This document shows, in pieces, positions 1 to 7,659 of a stretch of 64,000 bases of DNA. The notes below the pieces were generated by a model that was given only the letters and a program-made list of their open reading frames with translations, had not been told where the DNA came from and ran no database searches. The translations under genes and the position numbers were made by a program. This stretch comes from Streptomyces griseocarneus. Lineage in GTDB: Bacteria; Actinomycetota; Actinomycetes; Streptomycetales; Streptomycetaceae. How positions within the stretch are numbered: position 1 is the stretch's first letter; every line of letters starts with the position of its first letter. The stretch spans positions 1 through 64,000 of the forward strand of contig PENC01000010.1 in assembly GCA_003674045.1 (NCBI GenBank). Direction: 5' to 3'.

Positions 1-50
1 TCGACCCGCTCCCACAGCTCATCCGACACGATCCACGGCGATGCCCCCAC
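1..50 (-). CDS. IS5-type transposase, N-terminal fragment (partial, runs off window)
   Basis: Reading the minus strand from a GTG at 50 gives VGASPWIVSDELWERV, the conserved beginning of IS5-family (DUF4096-type) transposases common in Streptomyces. Only the first 16 codons lie inside the window, so completeness cannot be judged. The frame closes upstream at a TGA near position 101, which limits how far the start can move. The element end should lie within about 100 bases to the right, before the LacI-type gene, but no terminal repeat can be proved because the other end is outside the window. Confidence 0.6.
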   Translation of the reverse strand, partial: MGASPWIVSDELWERV

Positions 51-210
51 GAGCCGGACAACGCACAACCCGCATGCCAGACACGGCCACCAGCATCAAC
101 CAACCTCATTCTGTTAGCCGTTGTTAGTCTGCGGTGAGTTACCGCCGGACGGGCCCTGTTCCCGAGCGTTCCCGGTGCCACCGTCCGAGCCCGTCGCAGG
201 AGGAAGACGC

Positions 211-1257
211 ATGCGCCGCACCCCGGCCCGCCGCCCCACGATGAAGGACATCGCGCGCCGCGCGGGCGTCTCGGAGAGCGCGGTCTCCTTCGCGCTCAAC
301 GGCCGCCCCGGGGTCTCCGAGGCCACCCGCGCCCGGGTCCGCCGAGTGGCGGAGGAACTGGGGTGGTGGCCCAGCACCGCGGCCCGCGCCCTGTCCGGCG
401 AGGGCGCGGCCACCGTCGGACTCGTCCTCGCCCGGCCCGCGCGCACGCTCGGTGTCGAGTCCTTCTTCCTCCGTCTCGTCTCCGGCGTCCAGGAAGTGCT
501 CGCGGCCCGCCACCTCGGGCTGCTCCTCCAGGTGGTCGAGGACGTCGACGCCGAGTGCGCGGTCCACCGTCGCTGGTGGGCCGAGCGGCGCGTCGACGGC
601 CTCCTCGTCGTCGACCCCCGCGCCGACGACCCGCGCCCGGCCCTGCTGGACGAACTCGGCCTGCCCGCGGTGGTCATCGGCGCCTTCGACGACGGCGGTG
701 CCGCGCATGGGGCGATCTCCAACCTGTGGGCCGACGACACCGCCGCGATGACCTCGGTCGTCGACCACCTCCACGGGCTCGGGCACCGCCGCATCACCCA
801 TATCGCGGGCCTGCCCGAACTGGCCCACACCCGGCGCCGCATCACCTGCCTGCGGGCCGAGGCCGAACGGCGCGGCCTGCCCGACGTCACCTCGGTGACC
901 ACGGACTACTCCGACGCGCAGGGCGCCGACGCGACGCGCCGGGTACTGGCGGGGGAGCGGCCGCCGTCCGCGATCGTCTACGACAACGACGTCATGGCCG
1001 TCGCGGGGCTGGCCGTCGCGGCGGAACGGGGCGTGTCCGTGCCGGGCGAACTCTCCCTCGTGGCCTGGGACGACTCCGTTCTCTGCCGCAGCACGCACCC
1101 GGCGCTCACGGCGCTCACGCGCGACACGGTGGCTTTCGGCCGGGAGGCGGCGCGACTGCTCACGTCTCTCCTGGACGGTTCCCCGCCGCGGCGGGTGCGC
1201 GCGCCGACGCCGCGGCTCACGCCGAGGGCCTCGACGGGGAGCCCTCCGTCGCTTTGA
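211..1257 (+). CDS. LacI family transcriptional regulator
   Basis: 348 aa. The N-terminus TMKDIARRAGVSESAVSFAL (residues 10-29) is the LacI helix-turn-helix, followed by the hinge helix region (STAARALSGEG). The rest is a type-1 periplasmic-binding-protein fold with the usual sugar-pocket context (YDNDVMAVAGLAVAAERG, LSLVAWDDS). The frame is open from 121, but ATG 211 is chosen because GCAGGAGGAAG at 195-205 is an excellent Shine-Dalgarno and the HTH begins immediately. No sugar transporter or hydrolase is adjacent, so the effector is unknown. The flanking genes are an IS fragment and an unrelated fatty-acid-type operon, so this is an orphan regulator here. Confidence 0.9.
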   Translation: MRRTPARRPTMKDIARRAGVSESAVSFALNGRPGVSEATRARVRRVAEELGWWPSTAARALSGEGAATVGLVLARPARTLGVESFFLRLVSGVQEVLAARHLGLLLQVVEDVDAECAVHRRWWAERRVDGLLVVDPRADDPRPALLDELGLPAVVIGAFDDGGAAHGAISNLWADDTAAMTSVVDHLHGLGHRRITHIAGLPELAHTRRRITCLRAEAERRGLPDVTSVTTDYSDAQGADATRRVLAGERPPSAIVYDNDVMAVAGLAVAAERGVSVPGELSLVAWDDSVLCRSTHPALTALTRDTVAFGREAARLLTSLLDGSPPRRVRAPTPRLTPRASTGSPPSL

Positions 1258-1259
1258 CC

Positions 1260-1298
1260 GGGGGCTGCGCCCCCGCGGGATCCGGGGCGAAGCCCCGG
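1260..1298 (+). terminator. Double GC hairpin after LacI gene
   Basis: Two adjacent perfect hairpins follow the stop codon. GGGGGC/GCCCCC (1260-1265 and 1269-1274) has a 3-base loop, and CCGGGGC/GCCCCGG (1282-1288 and 1292-1298) has loop GAA. There is no U-tract, as is usual for Streptomyces terminators. Confidence 0.6.
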
Positions 1299-1302
1299 TC
1301 TT

Positions 1303-1346
1303 AAGGGGCGCGGGGAACTGCGCGACAAGCCCCCCACCGGCCCGCA
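1303..1346 (+). repeat. Dispersed GC-rich intergenic repeat (copy 1)
   Basis: The text 'ggggcgcgggga...ccaccggcccgc' recurs in similar form at about 11171-11238. Both copies sit directly behind the last gene of a transcription unit. This kind of intergenic element is very common in Streptomyces chromosomes. It overlaps the tandem repeat that follows. Confidence 0.55.
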
Positions 1347-1446
1347 GCCGCGCGCGCAGCGCAAGAGGCACCCCGGTAGGCGCCGCGCAGCGACCCGCAG
1401 CCGCGCGCGCAGCGCACGACGCAACCCGGTAAGCGCCGCGCAGCGG
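1341..1446 (+). repeat. 53-bp tandem repeat, two units
   Basis: The unit beginning cccgcagccgcgcgcgcagc starts at 1341 and again at 1394. The two units differ only in a short central block (agaggcacc against cgacgcaac) and a few single bases. It is rich in CGCG steps and contains no plausible gene. Confidence 0.75.
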
Positions 1447-1519
1447 CCCCGCGCTCTACCCCCGCCCCTTACCAACCGCTTAGTATGCCAACGCGCACCC
1501 ACCCACCCCGGAGGCCCCA

Positions 1520-2518
1520 GTGAAGGCTTGGCGAGTGCACAGCAACGGCGATCCCCGCGAGGTCATGCGGCTGGAGGACGTTCCCGATCCCGGTCCCGCC
1601 CCGGGGGAGGTGCTGGTCCGGATCCGCGCCGCCAATGTCAACTTTCCCGACGCGCTGCTCTGCCGTGGGCAGTACCAGGTCCGGCCTCCCTTCCCGTTCA
1701 CCCCGGGTGTCGAGACGTGCGCCGAGATCCTCGCGCTCGGAGAGGGTGTCCAAGGCGCCGTCGGCGCGCGTATTCTCGCGCAGCCCGCTCTCCCCGCGGG
1801 CGGTTTCGCCGAGTTCGCCGTCGTCCGGGCGGACACCCTGCTGCCCGCCCCCGAGTCGCTGGACGACGCCGAGGCGGCCGCCCTCCACGTGGGCTACCAG
1901 ACCGGCTGGTTCGCCCTGCACCGCAGGGCCCGCATCCAGCCCGGCGAGACGCTGCTCGTGCACGCGGCCGCGGGCGGCGTCGGCAGTGCCGCCGTGCAGC
2001 TGGGCAAGGCCGCGGGCGCCACGGTCATCGGTGTCGTCGGTGGCGCGGAGAAGGCCAAGGAGGCCCGGGAGAACGGCTGCGACGTGGTCGTCGACCGCCG
2101 TGCCGAGGACGTCGTCGCGGCCGTGAAGGACGCCACTGGCGGTCGCGGCGCCGACGTCGTCTACGACCCGGTCGGCGGCGACGCGTACACCCAGTCCACC
2201 AAGTGCGTCGCCTTCGAAGGCCGCATCCTGGTCATCGGCTTCGCGAGCGGGAAGATTCCGAGCCCGGCCCTCAACCACGCCCTGGTGAAGAACTACTCCA
2301 TCCTCGGGCTGCACTGGGGCCTGTACAACACCAAGGACCCGGGCACCGTCCGCGCCTGCCACGACGAGCTGACCGCGCTCGCCGCGCGGGGCGCCGTCCG
2401 CCCCCTCGTCAGCGAGCGCCTGCCGCTGGAGGCCGCAGCCGACGCCGTGCAGCGCGTCGCCGACGGCAGGACGACCGGCCGCCTCGTCGTCCTCCCCACC
2501 GAGGGCGGCACCCGATGA
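1520..2518 (+). CDS. NADPH:quinone oxidoreductase-like zinc-free MDR enzyme
   Basis: 332 aa from GTG 1520, with CCGGAGG just upstream. Medium-chain dehydrogenase/reductase fold: N-terminal GroES-like domain (residues 1-120), then a Rossmann domain with the nucleotide-binding turn AAAGGVGSAAVQLGK at about residues 150-165. It lacks the Cys-rich structural zinc loop of alcohol dehydrogenases, matching the quinone oxidoreductase/NADPH-dependent enoyl reductase branch (QOR/YhdH-like). The stop overlaps the next start (ATGA), so it is co-translated with two acyl-CoA dehydrogenases. The context suggests a role in acyl-CoA or branched-acid catabolism. The exact substrate cannot be read from sequence. 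Confidence 0.88.
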   Translation: MKAWRVHSNGDPREVMRLEDVPDPGPAPGEVLVRIRAANVNFPDALLCRGQYQVRPPFPFTPGVETCAEILALGEGVQGAVGARILAQPALPAGGFAEFAVVRADTLLPAPESLDDAEAAALHVGYQTGWFALHRRARIQPGETLLVHAAAGGVGSAAVQLGKAAGATVIGVVGGAEKAKEARENGCDVVVDRRAEDVVAAVKDATGGRGADVVYDPVGGDAYTQSTKCVAFEGRILVIGFASGKIPSPALNHALVKNYSILGLHWGLYNTKDPGTVRACHDELTALAARGAVRPLVSERLPLEAAADAVQRVADGRTTGRLVVLPTEGGTR

Positions 2519-3711
2519 ACGCCCCCGCGGAGATCGACGCCGATCAACTGCGCGGCCGCGTCGCGGACTTCCTCGCCGCGCACGACCCCGCCGCCACCGA
2601 CCGCCTTGCGTTCCTGCGCGCCCGCTTCGACGCCGGGCTCGCCTGGATCCACTTCCCCGAAGGGCTCGGCGGGCTCGGTGCGCCCCGCTCCCTCCAGCCC
2701 GTCGTCGACGCCGCGTTCGAGGCCGCGGGCGCCCCCGGGAACGACCCCCGGCGCATCGGCATCGGCCTCGGCATGGCCGCGCCCACCATCCTCCAGTACG
2801 GCACCGATGCGCAGAAGCAACGCTTTCTGCGCCCCCTGTGGACCGGGGAGGAGGTCTGGTGCCAGCTGTTCAGCGAGCCGGGCGCGGGCTCCGACCTCGC
2901 CGGGCTCGCCACCCGGGCCGTACGCGACGGCGACACCTGGACCGTCGACGGCCAGAAGGTATGGACCTCCAGCGCCCACCTCGCCCGCTGGGCGATCCTC
3001 ATCGCCCGCACCGACCCCGGCGTACCCAAGCACCAGGGCATCACCTACTTCGTCTGCGACATGACCGACCCCGGTGTCGAGGTGCGGCCACTGCGCCAGA
3101 TCACCGGCGAGGCCGAGTTCAACGAGGTGTTCCTGACGGGCGTCCGCATCCCCGACGCCCACCGCCTCGGCGAGGTCGGTGACGGCTGGCGCGTCGCCCA
3201 GGCCACCCTCATGAGCGAGCGCGTGGCCATCGGCGGCGGCTCCGTCCCCCGCGAGGGCGGCATGATCGGCATCGTCGCCCGCACCTGGCGCGAGCGCCCC
3301 GAGCTGCGCACCCACGACCTCCACCAGCGGCTGCTGGGGCTGTGGGTGGACGCCGAGGCCGCCCGGCTCACCGGCGAACGGCTCCGCCAGCAGCTCAGGC
3401 GCGGCAGGCCCGGTCCCGAGGGCTCCGCCATGAAGCTCGCCTTCGCCCGCCTCAACCAGGAGCTCAGCGGCCTGGAGGTCGAGCTGCTCGCCGAGGACGG
3501 ACTCGGCTACGAGGACTGGACCATGCGGCGGCCCGAACTCGTCGACTTCACCGGCCGCGACGCGGGCTACCGCTATCTGCGCGCCAAGGGCAACTCCATC
3601 GAGGGCGGCACCTCGGAAGTCCTGCTCAACATCATCGCCGAGCGTGTCCTCGGACTGCCGCCCGAGCCCCGCGACGACAAGGACCTCCCGTGGAAGGACC
3701 TGCCCCGATGA
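2515..3711 (+). CDS. Acyl-CoA dehydrogenase, large subunit type
   Basis: 398 aa from ATG 2515, overlapping the previous stop by four bases (ATGA). FAD-dependent alpha,beta-dehydrogenation of an acyl-CoA. Visible signatures are QLFSEPGAGSDLAGL (flavin/substrate loop, about residues 118-132), a beta-domain with DGDTWTVDGQKVWTS, and the C-terminal helix region with KGNSIEGGTSEVLLNIIAER. An ORF continues open far upstream in this frame, but it is antiparallel shadow within the oxidoreductase gene. Adjacent to a divergent paralogue with which it probably forms a heteromer, as known for actinobacterial FadE pairs. Confidence 0.92.
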   Translation: MNAPAEIDADQLRGRVADFLAAHDPAATDRLAFLRARFDAGLAWIHFPEGLGGLGAPRSLQPVVDAAFEAAGAPGNDPRRIGIGLGMAAPTILQYGTDAQKQRFLRPLWTGEEVWCQLFSEPGAGSDLAGLATRAVRDGDTWTVDGQKVWTSSAHLARWAILIARTDPGVPKHQGITYFVCDMTDPGVEVRPLRQITGEAEFNEVFLTGVRIPDAHRLGEVGDGWRVAQATLMSERVAIGGGSVPREGGMIGIVARTWRERPELRTHDLHQRLLGLWVDAEAARLTGERLRQQLRRGRPGPEGSAMKLAFARLNQELSGLEVELLAEDGLGYEDWTMRRPELVDFTGRDAGYRYLRAKGNSIEGGTSEVLLNIIAERVLGLPPEPRDDKDLPWKDLPR

Positions 3712-4847
3712 CTGCCCCGACGACCCCGGACCTGCTCTACTCGGAGACCGAGGAGGACCTCCGGGCCGCCGTGCGCTCCCTGCTCACCGCTCACGGAGCC
3801 CCCGCCTCCGTACTCGCGGCCGTCGAGAGCGGACGCCCGTACGACAGCGGGCTGTGGCGGTCCCTGGCGGACATGGGCACGGCCGGCCTGCTCGTCCCCG
3901 AGAAGCACGGAGGGCAGGGGGCGACGGCCCGCGAAGCCGCTGTCGTCCTGGAGGAGCTCGGCCGCGCCGTCGTCGACGTACCCCACCTGACCAGCGCCGT
4001 CCTGGCCGTGCGCGCCCTGCTCGGCTGCGACGCCGGGCGCCCCGAGGTCGCGGACACGCTCACCGCCCTCGCCGGGGGCCGCCGGGTCGGCGCGCTCGCC
4101 GTCCCGCTGCCGACCGCACCGGGCGGCACGGTGCCGACGTCCGTGCGCGCCGAGCCCACCGAACCCGAACGGGCCCTGCTCAGCGGCGAGGTGACGGCCG
4201 TCGCGGGCGCGCCCGGCGCCGACGTGCTCCTCGTCCCCGCCGACGCCGGGCTCTTCCTCGTGCCCGCCACGGCGGAGGGGGTCACGGTCGCCCCGGTCAC
4301 CCCGCTCGACCTCACCCGGCCGCCGGCCCGCGTCACCCTGGCCCGTACCCCCGCCACCCTCCTCGCCGAGCCCGGACAGGCCCGCGCCGCCGTCGCCGAC
4401 GCCCTTCTCACCGGCGCCGGGCTGCTCGCCTCCGAACAGCTCGGCCTCGCCGAGTGGTGTCTGGCGGAGACCGTCCGCCACACCACCCAGCGGCGCCAGT
4501 TCGGCCGCCCCGTCGGCTCCTTCCAGGCGCTCAAGCACCGGCTCGCGGCGCTGTGGCTCGATGTCACCTCCGCCCGCGCCGCGGCCCGCAACGCCGCCGA
4601 CGCCCTGGCGACGGACGCCCCCGACGCGGCGGTCGCGGTCGCTGTGGCGCAGTCCCACTGCTCCGAGGTCGCGGTCCGCGCGGCACAGGAGTGCGTGCAA
4701 CTGCACGGCGGCCTCGGCATGACGTGGGAGCACCCCGCCCACCTCTACCTCAAGCGCGCCAAGGCCGACGAGATCGCCCTCGGCGCCCCGGGCCGGCACC
4801 GACGGGTCCTGGCCGGCCTGATCGACCTGCCCGGACCCGTCGGCTGA
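3708..4847 (+). CDS. Acyl-CoA dehydrogenase, divergent small-subunit type
   Basis: 379 aa from ATG 3708, ATGA-coupled to the preceding gene. The C-terminal domain is well conserved (QRRQFGRPVGSFQALKHRLA, then CVQLHGGLGMTWEHPAHLYL). The Glu in TWE is in the position of the catalytic base in many family members. The middle beta-domain is poorly conserved and lacks the EPGAGSD loop of its partner. Such reduced paralogues in actinobacteria usually pair with a full-length dehydrogenase as an alpha2beta2 enzyme, for example FadE28-FadE29 in mycobacterial steroid degradation. Pairing here is inferred from the gene overlap and complementary motifs. Confidence 0.88.
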   Translation: MTAPTTPDLLYSETEEDLRAAVRSLLTAHGAPASVLAAVESGRPYDSGLWRSLADMGTAGLLVPEKHGGQGATAREAAVVLEELGRAVVDVPHLTSAVLAVRALLGCDAGRPEVADTLTALAGGRRVGALAVPLPTAPGGTVPTSVRAEPTEPERALLSGEVTAVAGAPGADVLLVPADAGLFLVPATAEGVTVAPVTPLDLTRPPARVTLARTPATLLAEPGQARAAVADALLTGAGLLASEQLGLAEWCLAETVRHTTQRRQFGRPVGSFQALKHRLAALWLDVTSARAAARNAADALATDAPDAAVAVAVAQSHCSEVAVRAAQECVQLHGGLGMTWEHPAHLYLKRAKADEIALGAPGRHRRVLAGLIDLPGPVG

Positions 4848-4852
4848 CGGCC

Positions 4853-4888
4853 CGTCCGTGGGACGCACGGCCGTACGTCCCACGGACG
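4853..4888 (+). terminator. 13-bp perfect hairpin closing the dehydrogenase operon
   Basis: CGTCCGTGGGACG (4853-4865) is exactly inverted at 4876-4888 around a 10-base loop, five bases after the stop codon. It separates this operon from the decayed gene read from the opposite strand. Confidence 0.8.
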
Positions 4889-4907
4889 CGGTGCGCGGGG
4901 CGTACGG

Positions 4908-5811
4908 TCAGCCCCGGCCGGAGGCACCGGCGGAGTGCTCCACCGGCTTCTCCACCGGCTCCTTCACGGGCTCCGTCACGAAGCGCACCGACGCGTCCAG
5001 CCTGCGGACCAGCGCCTGCGCCTCCGCCGGGGTGTCCGCCCCGACGGCGATCAGCGCCACACGGTTCTCGACCATCCGGTGCGGCTCGGTGACGTCGCCG
5101 GGGGAGACGGCCATCTCGGCATGCAGGACCGCCGGGTGGGCGAGCACCTCTTCCCAACCCTCGATCGCGACCAGCCGTCCGGGCGGCGGCGTGAGGAAAC
5201 GGATGGCCGAGCCGCGCGGCGGCTTCTCGGTCTCGAAGAAGTTCGGCGGCGGGAGGAGCTCCTTGAACCGCGAGGACGCGCGGGATACCGCCGATGAACA
5301 CGCCCTCGGCGCTGAACTCCGGCCCCTCGACGAACTCCTCGACGAGGAACGGGCCCTGCCCCGGCAGGAACTCCAGCGCGGTCTCCAGCTCCTCCACGCC
5401 GTCGATGCGGGTGACCCCCGCGCTGCCCATGGCGTCGCGCGGCTTGACCACCCAGGGGCCGGTGGAGCTCTCCAGGAACGCGACGGCCTCCGCCGCGCCG
5501 GCGCACACCCGGAAGGCGGGCTGGAGGAAGCCCGCCTCCGCGAGCGCCGCGCGGGCCTCGTCCTTGGTACGCACCCGGTGCACGGTGCGCGGCGAGTTGC
5601 CCGGGAGACCGAGCGCGTCGGCGACCTCGGCGACCGCCTCCTGGGCCATCTCCCGTACGCCGAAGACGATGTCGAAGGTCTCGCCTGCCGCGACCCGCTC
5701 GCGCGCCCAGGCCGCGCTGTCCCCCCGGCGCTCGAAGTCGACCGCCGACGCGGCGTCGGCCAGGGCGCTGACGGTCGGGGTGGCGGCGAGGGTCGCCTCC
5801 TGGTTGGTCAC
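4908..5811 (-). pseudogene. ATP-grasp ligase remnant (frameshift plus internal deletion)
   Basis: From about 5811 leftward the minus strand reads a typical ATP-grasp protein: VTNQEATLAATPTVSALAD, then FGVREMAQEAVAEVADALGL, GPWVVKPRDAMGSAGVTRI and PFLVEEFVEGPEFSAEGVF. After GGIPRVLA, around 5263, the sense frame shifts by one base and continues as KELLPPPNFFETE. It then jumps directly to RFLTPPPGRLVAIEGWEEVL and runs to the end (4908). The segment between FETE and RFLTPP, where these enzymes carry the metal-binding E-x-N-x-R stretch, is missing. The N-terminus has no credible start or ribosome site. It is therefore a dead gene with at least two lesions. Confidence 0.75.
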
Positions 5812-5995
5812 GTGTATGCGCAGGCCGTGGACCGCAGCGCCAACACCGTCGCCCCGGCCGGCGGACCCGGCTTCGGCATGACCCTGAACACCACCGCCGA
5901 ACGCTGGGCCACCCTCGCCTGGACCACGCCCCGCTCGTGGCACCGCCCCTGAGCGGGCAGCCCCCGATCATGGCCGCTCTTTTACGTGCTGTTTA

Positions 5996-6014
5996 ATTGC
6001 GATTGGTTCGCAAT
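5996..6014 (+). promoter_or_regulatory. Nur-box-like inverted repeat upstream of nik operon
   Basis: ATTGCGA-TTGGT-TCGCAAT is a perfect 7-bp inverted repeat with a 5-base centre. The published Streptomyces Nur box is TTGCaa-N5-ttGCAA, so TTGCgA-N5-TcGCAA fits its spacing and outer TTGC/GCAA arms. It lies 31 bases before the substrate-binding-protein start and overlaps a plausible -35 (TTGCGA, 5997) whose -10 would be TAAAAC 17 bases downstream. Nickel-dependent repression by a Fur-family regulator is inferred. Confidence 0.65.
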
Positions 6015-6045
6015 AGCAGTAAAACGTGAGTAAGAGGTGTGGGCA

Positions 6046-7659
6046 ATGACGGCCCGGTCCGTACGGGGAGTGGCCGCCGCGGCCATGGCGGGGGTTCTGG
6101 CGGCAGGTGCCGCGGCGTGTTCGACGCCGGGTGGCGGTGACGGAGCCAAGGGCGGCAAGGGCGGCAAGGGCGAGAAGGACGCCCTGGTCGTCGGGCTCGC
6201 CAACGAGCCCGAGACGCTCAGCCCGCTCCTCGGCTACGGCAAGGACGGCAACTCCAAGATCTTCGACGGGCTGCTCCGCCGCGACGCCTCGATGAAGCTC
6301 CAGCCGGCCCTCGCCGAGGCGCTGCCCGAGGTCGCCGACGACGGCAGGACGTACACCTACAAGCTCCGGCACGGGGTGAAGTTCAGCGACGGCAAGCCCT
6401 TCTCCGCCGCGGACGTCGTCTTCACCTACCGGACGATCCTCGACGAGAAGACCAACAACGCGGCCAAGGGCGAGCTCGACGCCATCGACGGCGTGGCGGC
6501 CGAGGGCGACGACAAGGTCGTCTTCAAGCTGAAGTACCCCTACGCGCCGTTCGCCGAGCGCACCGTCCTGCCCATCGCCCCGGAGCACGCGGCCAAGGGG
6601 CAGGACGTCAACACCGGCTCGTTCAACACCGCGCCGATCGGCACCGGCCCGTACGTCCTCACCGGCTGGAGCAAGGGCGAGAAGCTCACCTTCAAGGCCA
6701 ACCCCGGCTACTGGGGCGGCGAACCGAAGATCAAGAAGCTCACGATGGCGATCATCAAGGACGACGACGTCCGCGCCACCCGCCTGCGCAGCGGCGACCT
6801 CGACGGCGCCATCCTGCCGCCGAACCTCGCCAAGGGCTTCAAGAACGACAAGTCCAGGCTGACCGTCACCGCCCGCACCACCGACTTCCGCGGCGTCACC
6901 CTGCCCACCGCGAACAAGGTCACCGGCGACCTCGCCGTCCGCCGGGCCCTCGACCTCGCCGTCGACCGCAAGGCCATGGTCGACAAGCTTCTGGACGGCG
7001 CGGGCAAGGAGGGCTACGGCCCGGTGCCCACCGACAGCGAGTGGTTCGCCAAGGGCACCGAGCGCCCGCACGACCTCGACAAGGCCAGGAAGCTCCTCGA
7101 CGACGCGGGCTGGAAGCCCGGTGACGGCGGCGTCCGGGAGAAGGACGGCAAGCGCGCCGAGTTCACCCTCTGGTTCCCCGCCGGTGACAAGCTCCGCCAG
7201 GACCACGCTCTCGCCTACGCCTCCGACGCCAAGAAGGCGGGCATCAAGGTCGAGGTGCAGAGCGGCACCTGGGAGGTCATCGAGCCACGGATGAAGGACG
7301 ACGCCGTCCTCGCCGGCGGCGGCAACCCCGCCGACCCCGACTTCGACCTCTACAACCTGCTGCACTCCTCGCTCGCCCTCGACGGCTTCAACAACATGGC
7401 CGCCTACGCGGTCCCCGATGTCGACAAGGCTCTGGAGGAGGGCCGCCGCAGCGGCGACAGGACCGCCCGCAAGGCCGCCTACGACAAGGTGCAGCGCGGC
7501 CTCGCCGACAACCCCGGCTACACCTTCCTCACCCACGTCGACCACCTCTACGTCATGAACGACGAGTGGCAGGACATCACCACCCAGGTCGAGCCCCACG
7601 ACCACGGCCTCGGCGCGGGCCCCTGGTGGAACGTCGAGTCCTGGCAGCCGAAGAAGTGA
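6046..7659 (+). CDS. nikA: ABC transporter substrate-binding lipoprotein (nickel/peptide type)
   Basis: 537 aa from ATG 6046, with AGAGGTG seven bases upstream (an earlier GTG at 6037 is that Shine-Dalgarno itself). It has a lipoprotein signal (GVLAAGAAACS, predicted lipid Cys about residue 25) followed by a Gly/Lys-rich linker and a family-5 solute-binding domain (VGLANEPETLSPLLGYG, LRHGVKFSDGKPFSAADVVFT). It should capture a small ligand outside the membrane and deliver it to the two permeases encoded next. Family 5 includes peptide, opine and nickel binders. Nickel is favoured here because of the Nur-type box and the five-gene order, but the fold alone does not settle it. Confidence 0.82.
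   Translation: MTARSVRGVAAAAMAGVLAAGAAACSTPGGGDGAKGGKGGKGEKDALVVGLANEPETLSPLLGYGKDGNSKIFDGLLRRDASMKLQPALAEALPEVADDGRTYTYKLRHGVKFSDGKPFSAADVVFTYRTILDEKTNNAAKGELDAIDGVAAEGDDKVVFKLKYPYAPFAERTVLPIAPEHAAKGQDVNTGSFNTAPIGTGPYVLTGWSKGEKLTFKANPGYWGGEPKIKKLTMAIIKDDDVRATRLRSGDLDGAILPPNLAKGFKNDKSRLTVTARTTDFRGVTLPTANKVTGDLAVRRALDLAVDRKAMVDKLLDGAGKEGYGPVPTDSEWFAKGTERPHDLDKARKLLDDAGWKPGDGGVREKDGKRAEFTLWFPAGDKLRQDHALAYASDAKKAGIKVEVQSGTWEVIEPRMKDDAVLAGGGNPADPDFDLYNLLHSSLALDGFNNMAAYAVPDVDKALEEGRRSGDRTARKAAYDKVQRGLADNPGYTFLTHVDHLYVMNDEWQDITTQVEPHDHGLGAGPWWNVESWQPKK

Noticed and set aside
139..1371. Long minus-strand open frame across the LacI gene
   Set aside because: Low-complexity Arg/Gly-rich translation; antisense shadow of the regulator caused by high GC.
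5840..5950. Plus-strand peptide ending ATLAWTTPRSW as an independent gene
   Set aside because: No start, no ribosome site and no recognised family; kept only as a possible C-terminal fragment at a recombination junction.
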